Below are positions 1 to 11,324 of a DNA stretch of 64,000 bases, piece by piece (positions within the stretch are counted from its first letter, which is position 1; the number at the start of each line of letters is the position of its first letter). This DNA is from Dromiciops gliroides. Taxonomy: Eukaryota > Chordata > Mammalia > Microbiotheria > Microbiotheriidae. The notes below the pieces were generated by a model. That model was not told where the DNA came from. It searched no databases and saw only the letters and a program-made list of their open reading frames with translations. The stretch spans positions 625,141,291 to 625,205,290 of the forward strand of contig NC_057863.1 of the NCBI RefSeq assembly GCF_019393635.1. The letters run 5' to 3'. The position numbers were made by a program, and so were the translations under genes.

Positions 1-751
1 CCCTTTGGGCATAATTCCAAATTTCTCTCCAGAATGCTTGGATCAATTCACAGCTCCACCAACAATGCATTAGTGTTCCAATTTTCCCACAGCTTCTCCA
101 ACATTTATTATTTTCCTTTTTTGTCATATTAGCCAATCTGATAGGTGTCAGGTGGTACCTCAGAGTTGTTTTAATTTGCATCTCTCTAATCAATAGTGAT
201 TTAGAGCATTTTTTTCATATGTCAATAGATAGCTTTGGTTTCTTCATCAGAAAACTGCCTGTTCATACCCTTTGACCATTTCTCAATTGGGGAATGACTT
301 GGATTCTTATAAATTTGATTTAGTTCCCTATGTATTTTAGAAATGAGGCCTTTATCAGAAGTACTGGCCATAAAAATTGTTTCCCAGCTTTCTGCCTCCC
401 TTCCAATTTTGGATGCATTGCTTCTGTTTGTACAAAAATTTTTTAATTTAATGTAATCAAAATCATCCATTTTGCATTTCCTAATATACTCTATCTCTTG
501 TTTGGTCATAAACTGTTTTCTTTTCCAAAGATCTGATAGGTATACTATTCCTCTCTTTCCTAATTTACCTATGGTATTACCTTTTATGTCTAAATCATGT
601 ATCCATTTTGACCTTATTTTAGTATAACGTGTAAGATGTTGGTCTATGACTAATTTCTGCCATACTATCTTCCAGTTTTCCCAGCAGTTTTTGTCAAATA
701 CTGAGTTCCTATGCCAGAAGCTGGAGTCTTTGGGTTTATCAAACACTACAT
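1..751 (-). mobile_element. L1 ORF2 C-terminal fragment, cut by the window edge
   Basis: The minus strand at 222-746 is open for 174 codons. It reads the post-RT region of L1 ORF2p ([66 protein letters not shown]), clearly similar to the human protein. Beyond 222 the homology goes on to the left edge (WWS..IQAFW type C-terminal segment) with frame breaks. The element is 5'-truncated near 751 and its 3' end is outside the window. Confidence 0.9.
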
Positions 752-842
752 TACTAGTGTCATTTACTACTTCTGGATTTGAACTCAGGTCCTCCTGACT
801 GCAGGACTGGTGCTCTATCGACTATGTCACCTAACTGCCCCA
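752..842 (-). mobile_element. Old CORE-SINE fragment
   Basis: It reads the antisense SINE body from the core through the B box (TTTGAACTCAGG) to the GCCCC head. The tail half is missing and the copy is clearly older than most SINEs here. Confidence 0.75.
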
Positions 843-1089
843 CCTTTTCGCAATCCTCATCCTTCTTGACCTCTGTAGCTTTTGACACTTTTAAGCACCC
901 TATTCTCCTTAATACTCTCTTCTCACTAAGTTTTTGGGACACCCCTGTCTCCTGGATCTCCTCCTATCCATCTGACCAATCCTTCTCAGTTTCCTTTTTA
1001 TCTTTATCCAGATCATGGCCATTAACCATGGCTGTGCCCGAGGCTCTGTCCTGGACCCTCTTCTCCATCTATCTATTTCACCTGCTCCC

Positions 1090-1459
1090 TGTAATAATTA
1101 GAATGATGCCACCTGCTGGAGACTTACTGTAGAAAAGCTCCGCCATGAGTTGAAGGTTTCTGAGGGCAAGACCATGCGTCTTTTCTTTGGCATCAGGAAG
1201 TGATGTTTGCTTATGGGAGGAAGAAGGGGGAGGCTGGCGCTCTGACTCGCTCTCTTTCGTGTGGACTCTGGTGGAGAGTGGAGCTAGGAATGCTCTCTCT
1301 CTTTAATAGATAGATGAATCTAGGCCTTTCTCTTTCTCTTCACCAAATTCTTATTCTCCTTAATAAATGCTTAAAAGTCTAACTCTTGATAAAGCTTATA
1401 ATTTATTGGCGATCACTCATTAGATTTTAGACAGACTAGCTAGAATTTTAGCCCTTACA
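1090..1459 (+). mobile_element. Solo LTR, family A (fossil)
   Basis: A 370-bp TG..CA unit with an AATAAATGC poly(A) signal region and the U5-type end CACTCATTAGATTTTAGACAG..CCCTTACA. The same family recurs at 4959 (reverse), 23287 (reverse) and 28613. It inserted into the L2; the short flanking repeat (C-rich) is only approximate. No internal retroviral sequence is attached. Confidence 0.85.
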
Positions 1460-2256
1460 CCCCCATAGATTTAACTACTATCTCTATGCTGATGATTCTC
1501 AGATTTATTTGTCTATCCCAATTGCTCTCCTGAACCCCAGTCTCATAACTAGAACTAATGTCCTGTAGAAATCTTAAATTCAACACGTCCAAAACTGAAC
1601 TCATTATTTTCCTTCCCAAATCTACCTCTTTCCAAACTACCCTATTACTGACAGTCAAAAGCATCACCATCCTCCCAGTTACTTTGAAGCCTAGTTGTCA
1701 TCCTCAGCTTCTTACTTTCTTTCCCTCCTTTCATCAAATCTGCTACCAAGACCTTATAATTCTACCTTCATCACATTTCTGCTGTATGCCCCCTTCTCTC
1801 CTCAGGCACTGCCATGAGCTCACTGCAGGACCTTATCACCTCATGCCTAAACTACTGCAATAGGTGTATTGGTCTCTCTTCCACAAGTCTCTCCCTACTT
1901 CAATCTATTCTCCACTCAGCTGTCAAAGTGATTTTCCTAACGTGCCAATCTGATCATATCCCATACTCAAACTCTGGTGGGTCTCTATCTCTTCTAGGAA
2001 CAACTATAAAGTCCACTGTTTGGATTTAAAACACTTTGTAAACTGCACTTCCAGTCTTACACCCCACTTCTTCTTCAATTCAGTGGCACTGGCCTTGCTG
2101 TTATTTGAACAAGACATTCCTCTTGACTCTGGGCATTTTCAGGGACTGTATCCTATGCCTGAAATGCTTTTCCTCCTCATCTTCACCTTCCAGATTTCCT
2201 GACTTCTTGCAAGTCCCACCTAAAATCACACCTCCTATAGGAAGTCATTCCCCACC

Positions 2257-2400
2257 CTTTTTTGGCGGGGCAATGAGGGTTAAGTGACTCGCCCAGGGTC
2301 ACACAGCTAATAAGTGTCAGGTGTCTGAGGCTGGATTTGAACTCAGGTCCTTCTGAATACAGGGCCAGTGCTTTATCCACTGTGCCACCTAGCTGCCCCC
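2257..2400 (-). mobile_element. CORE-SINE copy, tail type II
   Basis: A full-length antisense copy with T-tail, GGGGCAATGAGGG tail junction, CORE and GCTGCCCC head. A duplication of about 10 bp (CCCCACCCTT) flanks it inside the L2. Confidence 0.9.
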
Positions 2401-2625
2401 ACCCTTCCTAATAGATGTGCTTTCACTCTGTTGATTATTTCCAATGTATCCTGTCTATAGCCTGTTACTATACATTTATTTGCTTATTGCCTGACCCATT
2501 AGGCTGTGAGCTTCTTGAGAACAGGGAATTTCTTTTGTCATTCTTTGTATTCTTTTTTTGTATTAACATTGTGCCTGGTGTATAGTTGGCATTTAATTAA
2601 ATGTTCATTGACTGGCAGTAAATGC

Positions 2626-2914
2626 TTGTTGCCCCAAGAGTCCCAAGGACCTCAATAGCTAAGAAGAAAGAAAGCAATTATGAAGCTGTCTCTCTTGCCA
2701 AAGTCTACTGAGTGAGCAGTTCTTTCCTACTGAAAGATCAATCCTCTTTGCAACAGCCTTCCCTCCCCCAGATTCTGTCACCAGGACCAAGAGACCAATA
2801 AAAAGATGGCTTCCTCATCCCAAAGATATGATCCACATAAAGCAGTAAAAAATCATGGCATCATCTGAACATGGAAGGACTTCAGTACTTGAGCCAGAGC
2901 ACTTTTCTTGAATG
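2626..2914. other. Stretch without recognised content
   Basis: I see no gene or repeat that I can name. Short frames show no protein similarity that I recognise. Confidence 0.5.
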
Positions 2915-3073
2915 TTTTTTTGTTTGGGGTTTTTTTGCAGGGCAATGAGGGTTAAGTGACTTGCCCAGGGTCACACAGCTAGTAAGTGTCAAGTATCTGA
3001 GGCCGGATTTGAACTCAGGTCCTCCTGAATCCAGGGCCGGTGCTTTATCCACTACACCACCTAGCTGCCTCCC
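2915..3073 (-). mobile_element. CORE-SINE copy, tail type II
   Basis: A full-length antisense copy. Imperfect target duplications of ACTTTTCTTGAATG flank it. Confidence 0.9.
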
Positions 3074-3179
3074 AGCGAACTTTTCCCTGAATGGGGCCAG
3101 GTGAGCTCAGCTCTGTTCCACACATGCTCCAAAATAACCCATTCCTCTAGATGCTCCATGGGATGTGATACAATCCAAC

Positions 3180-3360
3180 TCTAAATCAGAATCATGGAGT
3201 CATAGTATATTAGCGTTGGAAGGCAACTCAAGGAACATTTAATTCGACCTATACCTGAAAATAAACCCCTCAAATGGTCATTCAGCTTCTACTTGAAGAC
3301 CTTCAAAGAGAGGAAGCCCACTACCTCCTGAGACAGCCCATTCCACTTGAGAAAATCAAA
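3180..3360 (+). repeat. Ancient mammal-wide interspersed repeat fragment
   Basis: The run 'AATCATGGAGTCATAG..TTGGAAGG..' and 'CAGCTTCTACTTGAAGACCT..CCCACTACCTCC..CAGCCCATTCCA' matches an old repeat that I remember from placental genomes. I cannot name its class. Confidence 0.5.
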
Positions 3361-3477
3361 TTGATTCCATTCCTTACTCAATTCTATTTTTGTAATTAAC
3401 TATATTTGTAGTTGATTTTATTCTGTATTTTGTCATTAACACCTAAGTCCCTTTCTTTGTTTTGGAGTTAAGGAGTT

Positions 3478-4070
3478 TGTAGGCTCAGTTCATCCTTCCT
3501 CTATGAGCTAAGTTGTCCCATAAATCATTTAATTCAAAGAAATATATTTTCTCTACACATATTAAAATCCACATACAATTAAAGGAGACTTACCTTGCTA
3601 ATGAGTCTTGTGTACAATTAAGAGGATCTGTTATATTGGCTAACAAGCCTTGCAAGAGGCAGGTGGGTGATAAGAAGTTATCTCTGTCCTTTAATAAGCT
3701 CTGCAGGATGCAGATAATCTCTATAAATCAATGAGCATTCCTTAATGACAAGGAGGGGTTATTAGCCCCACATTCCCTATTTCCAGCCAATTATGTTGTC
3801 CCCCACATCAATGATGTAACCAATAATATTGTTTTCTTTAGGCTTTGTAACTAATCATAATTTGTTTCCTGCCTATGAAGTCTCACTTATGAAGTCCTGT
3901 TCTTTGTTTTGTGCTTTCCAGAAAGACTATAAAAATATTAGCTCGCCTTACCTCATGGTCTTAGCTTTTCTGAGGAAGCTAAGGTCTTATTTATTGGTAA
4001 ATTCATGCTTTACTAATAAATTGATCATGTTTGAAGCTTTGTGCCTCAGTTTACCTTAATTTTGATCTCA
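3478..4070 (+). mobile_element. 5' LTR of the endogenous retrovirus fossil
   Basis: It has a TATA-like CTATAAAAAT near 3928, AATAAA near 4015 and a CTCA end just before a primer-binding site. The left edge (a TGTAGG) is uncertain. It opens the retroviral fossil that runs on to about 10768. Confidence 0.6.
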
Positions 4071-4958
4071 AAAATTGGTGAGCCAGCTAGGAGTGGGGGA
4101 AAAAGCTAGCATGATCTCTGAGGCAAACTCTCCACACACACACTCCCACCCTACACCTTCCAACTAGAGCCCTCCGTGAAATTTTTACCAAGGGGAACTT
4201 CTCCACAGAGAACTGTGGTAGAGACCCAACTTTCCTCTTGATCTCAACTTCTCTGAGCAAAGTGAGCCCCCCCTCCCCTTAGAAAAAGTTGCAACTCTCG
4301 TTTGTCTTGGTCTATGTTTAGTGTGTTTGTTTGGAAATAATTAGGCAAGAAACCTGGGGAATCCCCAAGGGACTAAAACCCTTGGAGAAATTTTTCTTTT
4401 TTCAAGGGGGGCTCTCAGTACATGCTGAGAGGGATTATCAACAGCCCTTCAAGAAAGTCTAACCCCTGGAGAATGTTTTTTTATTCTCTCCAAGGAAGGC
4501 TCCTGATTCAAGCCCAAAAGGATACTAAACCCTTGAAGAATTTTTCTACTTTTAGGAGGGACTCCCGAGTTCCCATTCAAGAAGGGATTGGGGAATCCTA
4601 TCTTTGCAGTAAGACAAATGGATAACCAAAATATAGAGAGCAGAAATAACCTAAGATATATAAGAAAAGACCCCAAAGTGGGATGAAAAAGGACTGTCAT
4701 ATGTGCATACTAATTCCTTTTTGGAATTTCATCGCTGCTGTTTTGTGTTTTATGACAACAATCACATATTCCATTATATTTCATTCCCTTTCAGCTACTT
4801 CTTACTGTGTTGCTATTGCCTTGCCTTCCTGGCCAGCTCCTCCTCTCTCTCCTCCTCTTCCTCTGCTGCCTCCTCTTCTCCTCCTTCATCAGCTCAAAAG
4901 TTAGTTCCTTCTGAAACTGAGGAACAATCTGCAGATATGTTCCCTCACCAAGAAGGAC

Positions 4959-5225
4959 TGTAAGGGCCTAAAATTCAGGCTGTGATGTCTACAATCTAAT
5001 GAGTGGTCACCTTAAATTAAAAAACATATAGCACCAATCTTTGGGCATTAAGTATTTATTAAAGTTTATTAGGGGTTAGTAAAGAGAAACATGTGGATAA
5101 AGTATTCCTATTCTGCCTGTCCCTGCCGCCTCTGCTGCTAAGCCATCCTCCAGACCCGAAAAGACCTTGCTCCCCTGCGGCTTCTCCCAGAAGCCTCCTG
5201 TGAAACGTGAAACAGGAAACAGGGC
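4959..5225 (-). mobile_element. Partial solo LTR, family A, reverse (fossil)
   Basis: It begins TGTAAGGGCCTAAAATTC, the complement of the family A 3' end, and carries the reverse poly(A) region near 5055. Its far end runs into an AC microsatellite and is incomplete. It lies within the gag region of the retroviral fossil. Confidence 0.75.
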
Positions 5226-5226
5226 T

Positions 5227-5277
<51 letters not shown>
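5226..5277. repeat. (AC)n microsatellite
   Basis: About 25 uninterrupted AC units at the truncated end of the reverse LTR. Confidence 0.97.
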
Positions 5278-5278
<1 letters not shown>

Positions 5279-5309
5279 CTCCAAGCTAACTGGCTGGTAA
5301 CACTGATTG

Positions 5310-6612
5310 GAGTGAGCTCCTCAACTCATGACACAATCGCTCCAAAAAACATTCAAATAAGGTCATAGGAAAATGCCCAGAGCAGCAAAACTCATAGAAA
5401 AATGTGCTGAAATCATCTTCTAACCAAGAATGGCTTGGAAGGTCAGAAGGAGGGAGCTGCTGTGCTGATACAGAAGTTGGGCCCAACCCCACAGTCACCC
5501 TGACACAGATCCAGTCCCAGCAAGGCCTCACCAGAGAAGGAGACCCCCAGAGCCTCTGAATCTGCTGAAGCACCAGTATCGTCTGGAACTAAGCTCACAG
5601 TCTGGTGAGTGGGCTGAGCCCTGGGCAGGGGAGAGACTACAGGGGTCTCTGCTGGTGCTAAGACAGGACTTGGATTTTACACCCTTGCTGAGAACCAGGT
5701 GGTAGGCTCGAGTAGAAGTGGCCCAGGTCGGGGAGGGGCACAGGCTCGTTGGAGCTGACAACCACAACACACAAAGCTGGTTGATCAGCAAGTTGGTCTG
5801 GGGTCATCTAAGGACCAGGGAACAGGCCTGGCGAGGGAAGAACCTGATTCTCCTTAAATCATACCACCTGGAACTTCTTAAGCTTGGGATACTGCAGCCT
5901 GGAAACAGTGCCCCTACTTTAAGGAGCTAAAAGTCAGAGGAAGATGTCAACACCAGGGCCCCCATATCTAAAGCTTCCAAGAAAAATACAAATTGGTCTC
6001 AGGCCATAGAGGTGCTCAAAAAGGACTTTGAAGATCATCTACCTTAGACAGGTAGAGGAAAAAATGGAAAGAGAAATGAGGGTGATGCAGGAAAGACATG
6101 AGAAAAACGTCACCTTGAAAAGTCAAATGGAAAAGGAGGTACAAAAGCTCTCTGATGAAAATAATTGCCTAAGAATTAGGATTGAACAAATGGAAGCCAG
6201 TGACTTTATGAGAAACTAAGACACAATAAAGCAAATCCAAATGAATAAAAAAATAGAGGGCAGGGGGCAGCTAGATGGCACAGTGGACAGAGCACCGGCC
6301 CTGGAGTCAGGAATACTTGAGTTCAAATCCGGCCTCAGACACTTAACACTTACTAGCTGTGTGACCCTGGGCAAGTCACTTAACCCCAATTGCCTCACTA
6401 AAAAAAAAAGAAAAAGAAAAAGAAAAAAATAGAGGGCAATGTGAAATATCTTCTGGGAAAAACTGCTGATCTGGAAAATAGGTCCAGGAGAGATAATTTG
6501 AAAATTATTGGTCTACCTGAAAACCATGATCAAGGAAAGAGCTTAGATACCATCTTCCAAGATATTCTCAGGGAAAATTGCCCTGAAATTCTAGAAGAAG
6601 AAGCTAAAAAAA
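5310..6612 (+). mobile_element. L1 head: 5' UTR plus ORF1 N-terminal half, truncated at its 3' side
   Basis: From 5310 it matches the 5' UTR of the copy at 41830. From about 5935 it matches ORF1 (coiled coil [15 protein letters not shown] near 6060-6130, then the RRM start). Relative to the 41830 copy it lacks the end of the 5' UTR and the first ORF1 codons, including the ATG (junction near 5935). It stops after EILEEEAK in a run of eight or more A. An 11-bp target duplication AACACTGATTG (5299-5309 and 6613-6623) proves one insertion event into the retroviral fossil. A SINE interrupts it at 6263-6422. Confidence 0.85.
6263..6422 (+). mobile_element. CORE-SINE copy, tail type I
   Basis: A full-length sense copy with an A-rich AAAAAG tail. 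A 16-bp duplication (AAAAAAATAGAGGGCA) flanks it inside the L1 ORF1 piece. Confidence 0.93.
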
Positions 6613-6760
6613 AACACTGATTGACAGGACCCATGGGCGGCAGACATCACTTCCTGATGCTGATCTGACCTTCAAAACCCCAGAATGCTCACTTCCAGAT
6701 GCCAAAGTCACATGGTTTCTTTTCAGGCCAGAGCTCACAATGTCTCTCCCAGCAATTCTC

Positions 6761-6913
6761 TCTCTCTTTTTTTTTTTTAGTGAGGTAATTGGGGTTAAGT
6801 GACTTGCCCAGGGTCACACAGCTAGTAAGTGTTAAGTGTCTGAGGCCGGATTTGAACTCAGGTACTCCTGACTCCAGGGCAGGTGCTCTATCCACTGCAC
6901 CACCTAGCTGCCC
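6761..6913 (-). mobile_element. CORE-SINE copy, tail type I
   Basis: A full-length antisense copy in the gag region of the retroviral fossil. Target duplication CCCAGCAATTCTC. Confidence 0.93.
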
Positions 6914-7996
6914 CCCAGCAATTCTCACAGGACTTAGTTATGACCCAATAGGCACCATCAGTCTTTCAGTCCCTGTGACCTTTCCACCTGTAGAAAGGAC
7001 ACTACCAAATTTGATGAAGATCCTGGGGCTGTTATTTCCCAATTTAAGGCTGTTTTTAGAGGGTATAACTCCTCCTGGGGAGATGTGGCTGGTCTTATGG
7101 TGACCCTACTCTCTCCTGGAGAAAAACATTGCCATAGTAGAGGTGACTAATAAAATGCCCCTAATTTGAGGGGACCCTTAAGATCCATTTGGCCACTACA
7201 AGATCCCCATTGGAATCCTACCCTTCAGGTTCATTGTATTAGGTTGTTGCAAGCCAAGGATACCTTAGTTGCAGGCATGATCATCACCAGATCTGAAAAT
7301 TGGAGTAAGTTCCAAGAGACAGTAATGGACAAAAAGAAAAAAAACCCTAATTTGATGATATATTGTGCAAAAGTGCTGAGCAATATGCAATATTAGAGCC
7401 ACTTGACCCACAAGATGCACACATCATTAACATACAATTTGCTAATCAATCACTGCCAGAAATACAAAAACATTTCCATAAAAGATGCCCAGGACAGCCA
7501 ACTTAAGACCATCACCCTATATGTCTGTTAAGGAAAGGATAAAGAAGAAAAGAACACAGAAAAGATGAAACCTAAGATACAAGAACAAAACATTCTTACT
7601 CCTCTTTAGGCTATTTTAGAGGCTGCTGTATGGTCCATTTGGAAACCATTGTATAAGCTGTTTCAGAGGCTCTTTCAAAACACACAAATCACACAAGTGT
7701 TTTTACTGTAGAAAGAAAGGCCGTATTGTACAAGACTGTAAAAAAAACCAAAAACCAAAAACAATGGAACCTCAGAAACAGAAGGTAAGATAACTGTAGG
7801 GGTTTCCAAGGTAACTTTGCTGCATGAAGGTACAGAGGATGGAGATGGGAGAGGGATTGTGGATTCCTGGATCTGATGAACTGGCCTCAGTTATTCTGGT
7901 CTATTCTTCTCAAAATGGTGAACCCCATGTCACCCTTAAAGTTGGTGACATACTCTATGATTGCTTACTAGAAAACAGAGCCTCTAATTCAGTTCT

Positions 7997-8148
7997 TTTT
8001 GTTTGTTCTTAGTGAGGCAATTGGGGTTAAGTGACTTGCCCAGGGTCACACAGCTAGTAAGTGTTAAGCGTCTGAGGCCGGATTTGAACTCAGGTACTCC
8101 TAACTCCAGGGCCGGTGCTCTATCCACTGCGCCACCTAGCTGCCCCAG
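7997..8148 (-). mobile_element. CORE-SINE copy, tail type I
   Basis: An antisense copy in the protease region of the retroviral fossil. Target duplication TCTAATTCAGTTCT. The head keeps GCGCCACCTAG. Confidence 0.93.
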
Positions 8149-9167
8149 TCTAATTCAGTTCTAATGAGTAAACCTAATTCCAACTGTACCTCTACTGGGT
8201 CTTTAAATTTTGTCAGGGTCTTGGGAAAACCTTAGAATGTTCTTAGATTGTCCTATCACACAGTATCTGTTGGCCCCTGTCTGTCGAACACTCTTTCCTC
8301 CTCATGCCCAAATCCTCTGTAAATCTACCAGGGCAACATCTCCTAGGCACACTTAGAGCTTCTATTTCCCATTCTCCTAATGGTATTTTGTCCTTGCAGA
8401 TAGTCGAGGGCTCCTTTTCTTTATTCCCCATTTTCCCCAATCTCATTCAGAATGACCCAGAGATAGCCAGAGATACATTTAGCATCCCAGAGGATACTGT
8501 AGACTCCCTATGGACCTCTATGTCTTCAGATGCAGGACTCCTGAAATTTGACATCCTTTTTGCCATCAAAATTAAGGGAGGCTCTCCACCATCTATTTCA
8601 CAATACCCTTTAACCAGGCAGGGTATTGAGGAAATTTCACCCATCAATAATATCTTTAAGGGATCAAGGTATTATTATGCCTTGCAAATTGCCTTGCTGT
8701 ATGCCGATCCTCCCTGTTAAAAAGCCCAACCCAAGCCTAGATGGCAAGCCTACTTATTTCTTTATAGAAGATTTGAGCACCACTAATACTTATGTTATCC
8801 CTGGGCATCCAGTAGTCAATTCTGCTACTATTATTTCCTGAATCTCAGGCATGTATACATACTATTTTGTAGTAATAGATATGTGCTTAGCATTTTTTAC
8901 TATCCCCATTCACACTGTTTGCCTTCACCTGGAAAAACACACTGGTGGATATGGCTTCATCTGATTCAAGGGCGTATAGAGAGCCCCATTTTATTCTCTC
9001 AAATTTTACGACATGATTTAGTGTCTTATCACTTTCAAAGGCTCCTCTCTGATCTGATAGGTCAGTGGCCTCCTGCTAGTGGCCCCTGGGGGCCTGAATG
9101 TGCCAACATAGTCATCATCTGATACAGCTTCATCAGTGGAAGTCTCTACATTGAAAGTCTATTGGTA

Positions 9168-9327
9168 GGGGCAGCTAGGTGGTGCAGTGGATAGAGCACT
9201 GGCCCTGGAGTCAGGAGGACCTGAGTTCAAATCCAGCCTCAGACACTTAACACTTACTAGCTGTGTGACCTTGGGCAAGTCACTTAACCCCAATTGCCTC
9301 ACCAAAAAACAAATAACAACAACAACA
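9168..9327 (+). mobile_element. CORE-SINE copy, first of a doublet, tail type I
   Basis: A sense copy with an AACAAC-rich tail. Flanked by AGTCTATTGGT on both sides; the right-hand repeat is shared with the next SINE. Confidence 0.93.
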
Positions 9328-9340
9328 AAAGTCTATTGGT

Positions 9341-9474
9341 GGGGCAGCTAGATGGCACAGTGGATAGAGCACTGGCCCTGGAGTCAGGAGTACCTGAGTT
9401 CAAATCCGGCCTCAGACACTTGACACTTACTAGCTGTGTGACCCTAGGCAAGTCACTTAACCCCAATTGCCTCC

Positions 9475-9503
<29 letters not shown>
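9341..9503 (+). mobile_element. CORE-SINE copy, second of a doublet, tail type I
   Basis: A sense copy with a tail of over 25 A. It starts directly after AGTCTATTGGT, and the same 11 bases follow it again, so the target occurs three times. Confidence 0.93.
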
Positions 9504-9509
<6 letters not shown>

Positions 9510-9812
9510 ATTGGTGCCTTCCATGTATGGAATATTTGGGATTGGTTTTGGCTTCTCTTTCTGTCTCCCTGAATGCATTCAGTGCACCCAGCAACTCACT
9601 GCATACACCACTAAGAAGTTGTGTACCATCCTCAGAGTGGCCAGGTATTGCAGACAGTAGTAGATTCCTTCATTTGGTGAAATAACTAAACTTCTCTGAT
9701 TAAAATCCCTGATCCAGAACCTTTGCAGCTTGATCATTGACACCTTTCCACCTCCTCAGATCTCAAAAAAAGCCCTGTTCTTGGCACCTGCATTGCACTT
9801 CCCCTGTTTCAG

Positions 9813-9972
9813 TTTTTTGTTTTGTTTTGGTTTTTTGTGGGGCAATGGGGGTTAAGCGACTTGCCCAGGGTCGCACAGCCAGTAAGTGTCAAGTGTCTGA
9901 GGCCGGATTTGAACCCAGGCACTCCTGAATCCAAGGCCAGTGCTCCATCTACTGCGCCACCTAGCTGCCCCC
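9813..9972 (-). mobile_element. CORE-SINE copy, tail type II
   Basis: An antisense copy with target duplication TCCCCTGTTTCAG, in the pol region of the retroviral fossil. The head keeps GCGCCACCTAG. Confidence 0.93.
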
Positions 9973-10768
9973 TCCCCTGTTTCAGTAAGTCCTCTTTTTG
10001 TGCAGAAACAAAGTGGGAATGTTTTCTGGTATCCTTACTCAAATATTCGAACCTGCTCCACACCCAGTAGTTTGTTATTCTGCTCGGTTTCATTCTGTGG
10101 CCCCTGAAGAGCCTCCCTTTTGGTAGAGAAGGCTTGTGGTTTAGTTTTCCGTGCCCCCTTAATAGTACCCTGGTGAAGTTGAGGCCCTCCTACTTTGTCA
10201 GCAAACTCAAGAGACTTGCCAGACATGAAGTGATTTTGCATGGTAAAGAAAACATCACTGTCAAGAGCTGTGCAGTCCTCAACCCTTCCATGCCATTCCC
10301 TGATTTGCCAGTCTCTGGGGAGTTGTTACGATTGTGCATGGCTGAAAAACCTTGTGATGACCTTTCTGACACCTCTTTGCAAAATCCTGACTTTGTTTTG
10401 TATATTGACAGGTCTTCTTTGATGAGAGATAGCACCATTGCTCTTCCTGACTGTGACATAGCATCACTGTGCCCTATCAGTGCCCAGGATGCTGAATTTG
10501 TGGCCCTTACCAGGGCATGTTGGCTGGCCAGAGGGAAGAGGGGCACTGCCCATAATACTGACTGACATTATGCGTTTGGTGTCTGCTGTGTTGTTAGAAT
10601 GATTCAGCTACAGAGAGGTTATTTTGACATCTGCCCATAACGTCATAACTAACACAGATTTTGTCAAAGATCTCTTGTATGCTCTGAAACTTTCCACTAC
10701 CCTCCCAGGTCATGGTCTATTGTCCTAGACACACAGGTGGAAGCTACTCTATGTCAAAAGGGAACAAA

Positions 10769-11235
10769 TGTCAATACCACTGTTAGGTCTGTTTCCCAAG
10801 GTGATCGGGGGAAAGGAAAAGAACCTATGTGTTCTAGAACATCCATAGCAGCTCTCTTTGTGGTGGCAAAGAACTGGAAATTGAGGGGCTCCCCCTCGAT
10901 TGGGGAATGGCTGAACAAGTTATGGTATATGATTGTGATGGAATACTACTGTGCTGTAAGACATTACATGCTGGTTGATTTTTAGAAAAATATGGAAAGA
11001 TTTGCATGAAATAAAGAGTGAAATGAGCAGAATCAAGAGAACGTTGTATATAGTAACAGCAATATTGTTTGAAGAATAAATACGAATGACTAAGTTATTC
11101 TGAGTATTATAAATACTCAAATCAGCTACAAAGGACCTATGAAGGAAGGTGCTATCCAGCTCCAGAGGATGTACTGCAAATGTAACAACAACAACAAAAA
11201 AAAGAAAAATGTAAAAAGAAAAAAAAGAGGGAATA
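10769..11235 (+). mobile_element. L1 3' end
   Basis: Sense-strand L1. It starts in the ORF2 C-terminal region (ATACCACT.TTAGGTCTGT; VVAKNWKLRG..IGEWLNKLWYMIVMEYYCAVR) and runs through 3' UTR to an A-rich tail near 11215. It is 5'-truncated and ends the retroviral fossil on its right. Confidence 0.85.
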
Positions 11236-11324
11236 ACCATGCTGATGCAGCTGCCTCACATATGTTTTTAATCTCTTTCTTCTTTTGTCATGAGCAAGTA
11301 TCTCTTTCCTTTGATGATTCTAAA

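Larger units (their letters stand above)
843..2625 (+). mobile_element. L2 LINE, 3' part, split by two later insertions
   Basis: Sense-strand L2 3' sequence. It shows the CTACTGCAAT segment near 1851, the GATCATATCCC segment near 1952, the GCCTGAAATGCT segment near 2158, and the end GTGAGCTTCTTGAGAACAGGG..GTGCCTGG..TTCATTGACTGG. A solo LTR (1090-1459) and a SINE (2257-2400) sit inside it. The open frames here are chance readings of this non-coding 3' part. Confidence 0.8.
4071..10768 (+). mobile_element. Endogenous retrovirus internal region, gamma-like (fossil)
   Basis: An old class I-type provirus fragment. The primer site at 4076-4093 (TGGTGAGCCAGCTAGGAG) resembles the complement of the tRNA-Arg 3' end. 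In order follow a leader; gag from about 4690 with a proline/serine-rich part; a capsid part near 6900-7500; a zinc-knuckle nucleocapsid near 7690-7745; protease near 7880-8160; the start of reverse transcriptase near 8560-9120; and RNase H near 10390-10610. No integrase, env or 3' LTR was recognised. It is broken in many places and non-functional. Later insertions: an LTR with AC repeat (4959-5277), an L1 head (5310-6612, carrying a SINE) and SINEs at 6761, 7997, 9168, 9341 and 9813. Confidence 0.8.

Noticed and set aside
5059-5276. Frames with long CVCVCV runs
   Set aside because: Translation of the AC microsatellite.
8304-8720. 138-codon plus-strand frame as a host gene
   Set aside because: It belongs to the protease-RT region of the same fossil.
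9294-9572. Recurrent frames containing VPEFKSGLRHLTLTSCVTLGKSLNPNC
   Set aside because: This peptide is the translation of the SINE and recurs in most copies; it is not a protein family.
10134-10565. 143-codon plus-strand frame as a host gene
   Set aside because: It reads retroviral RNase H motifs and belongs to the fossil provirus.
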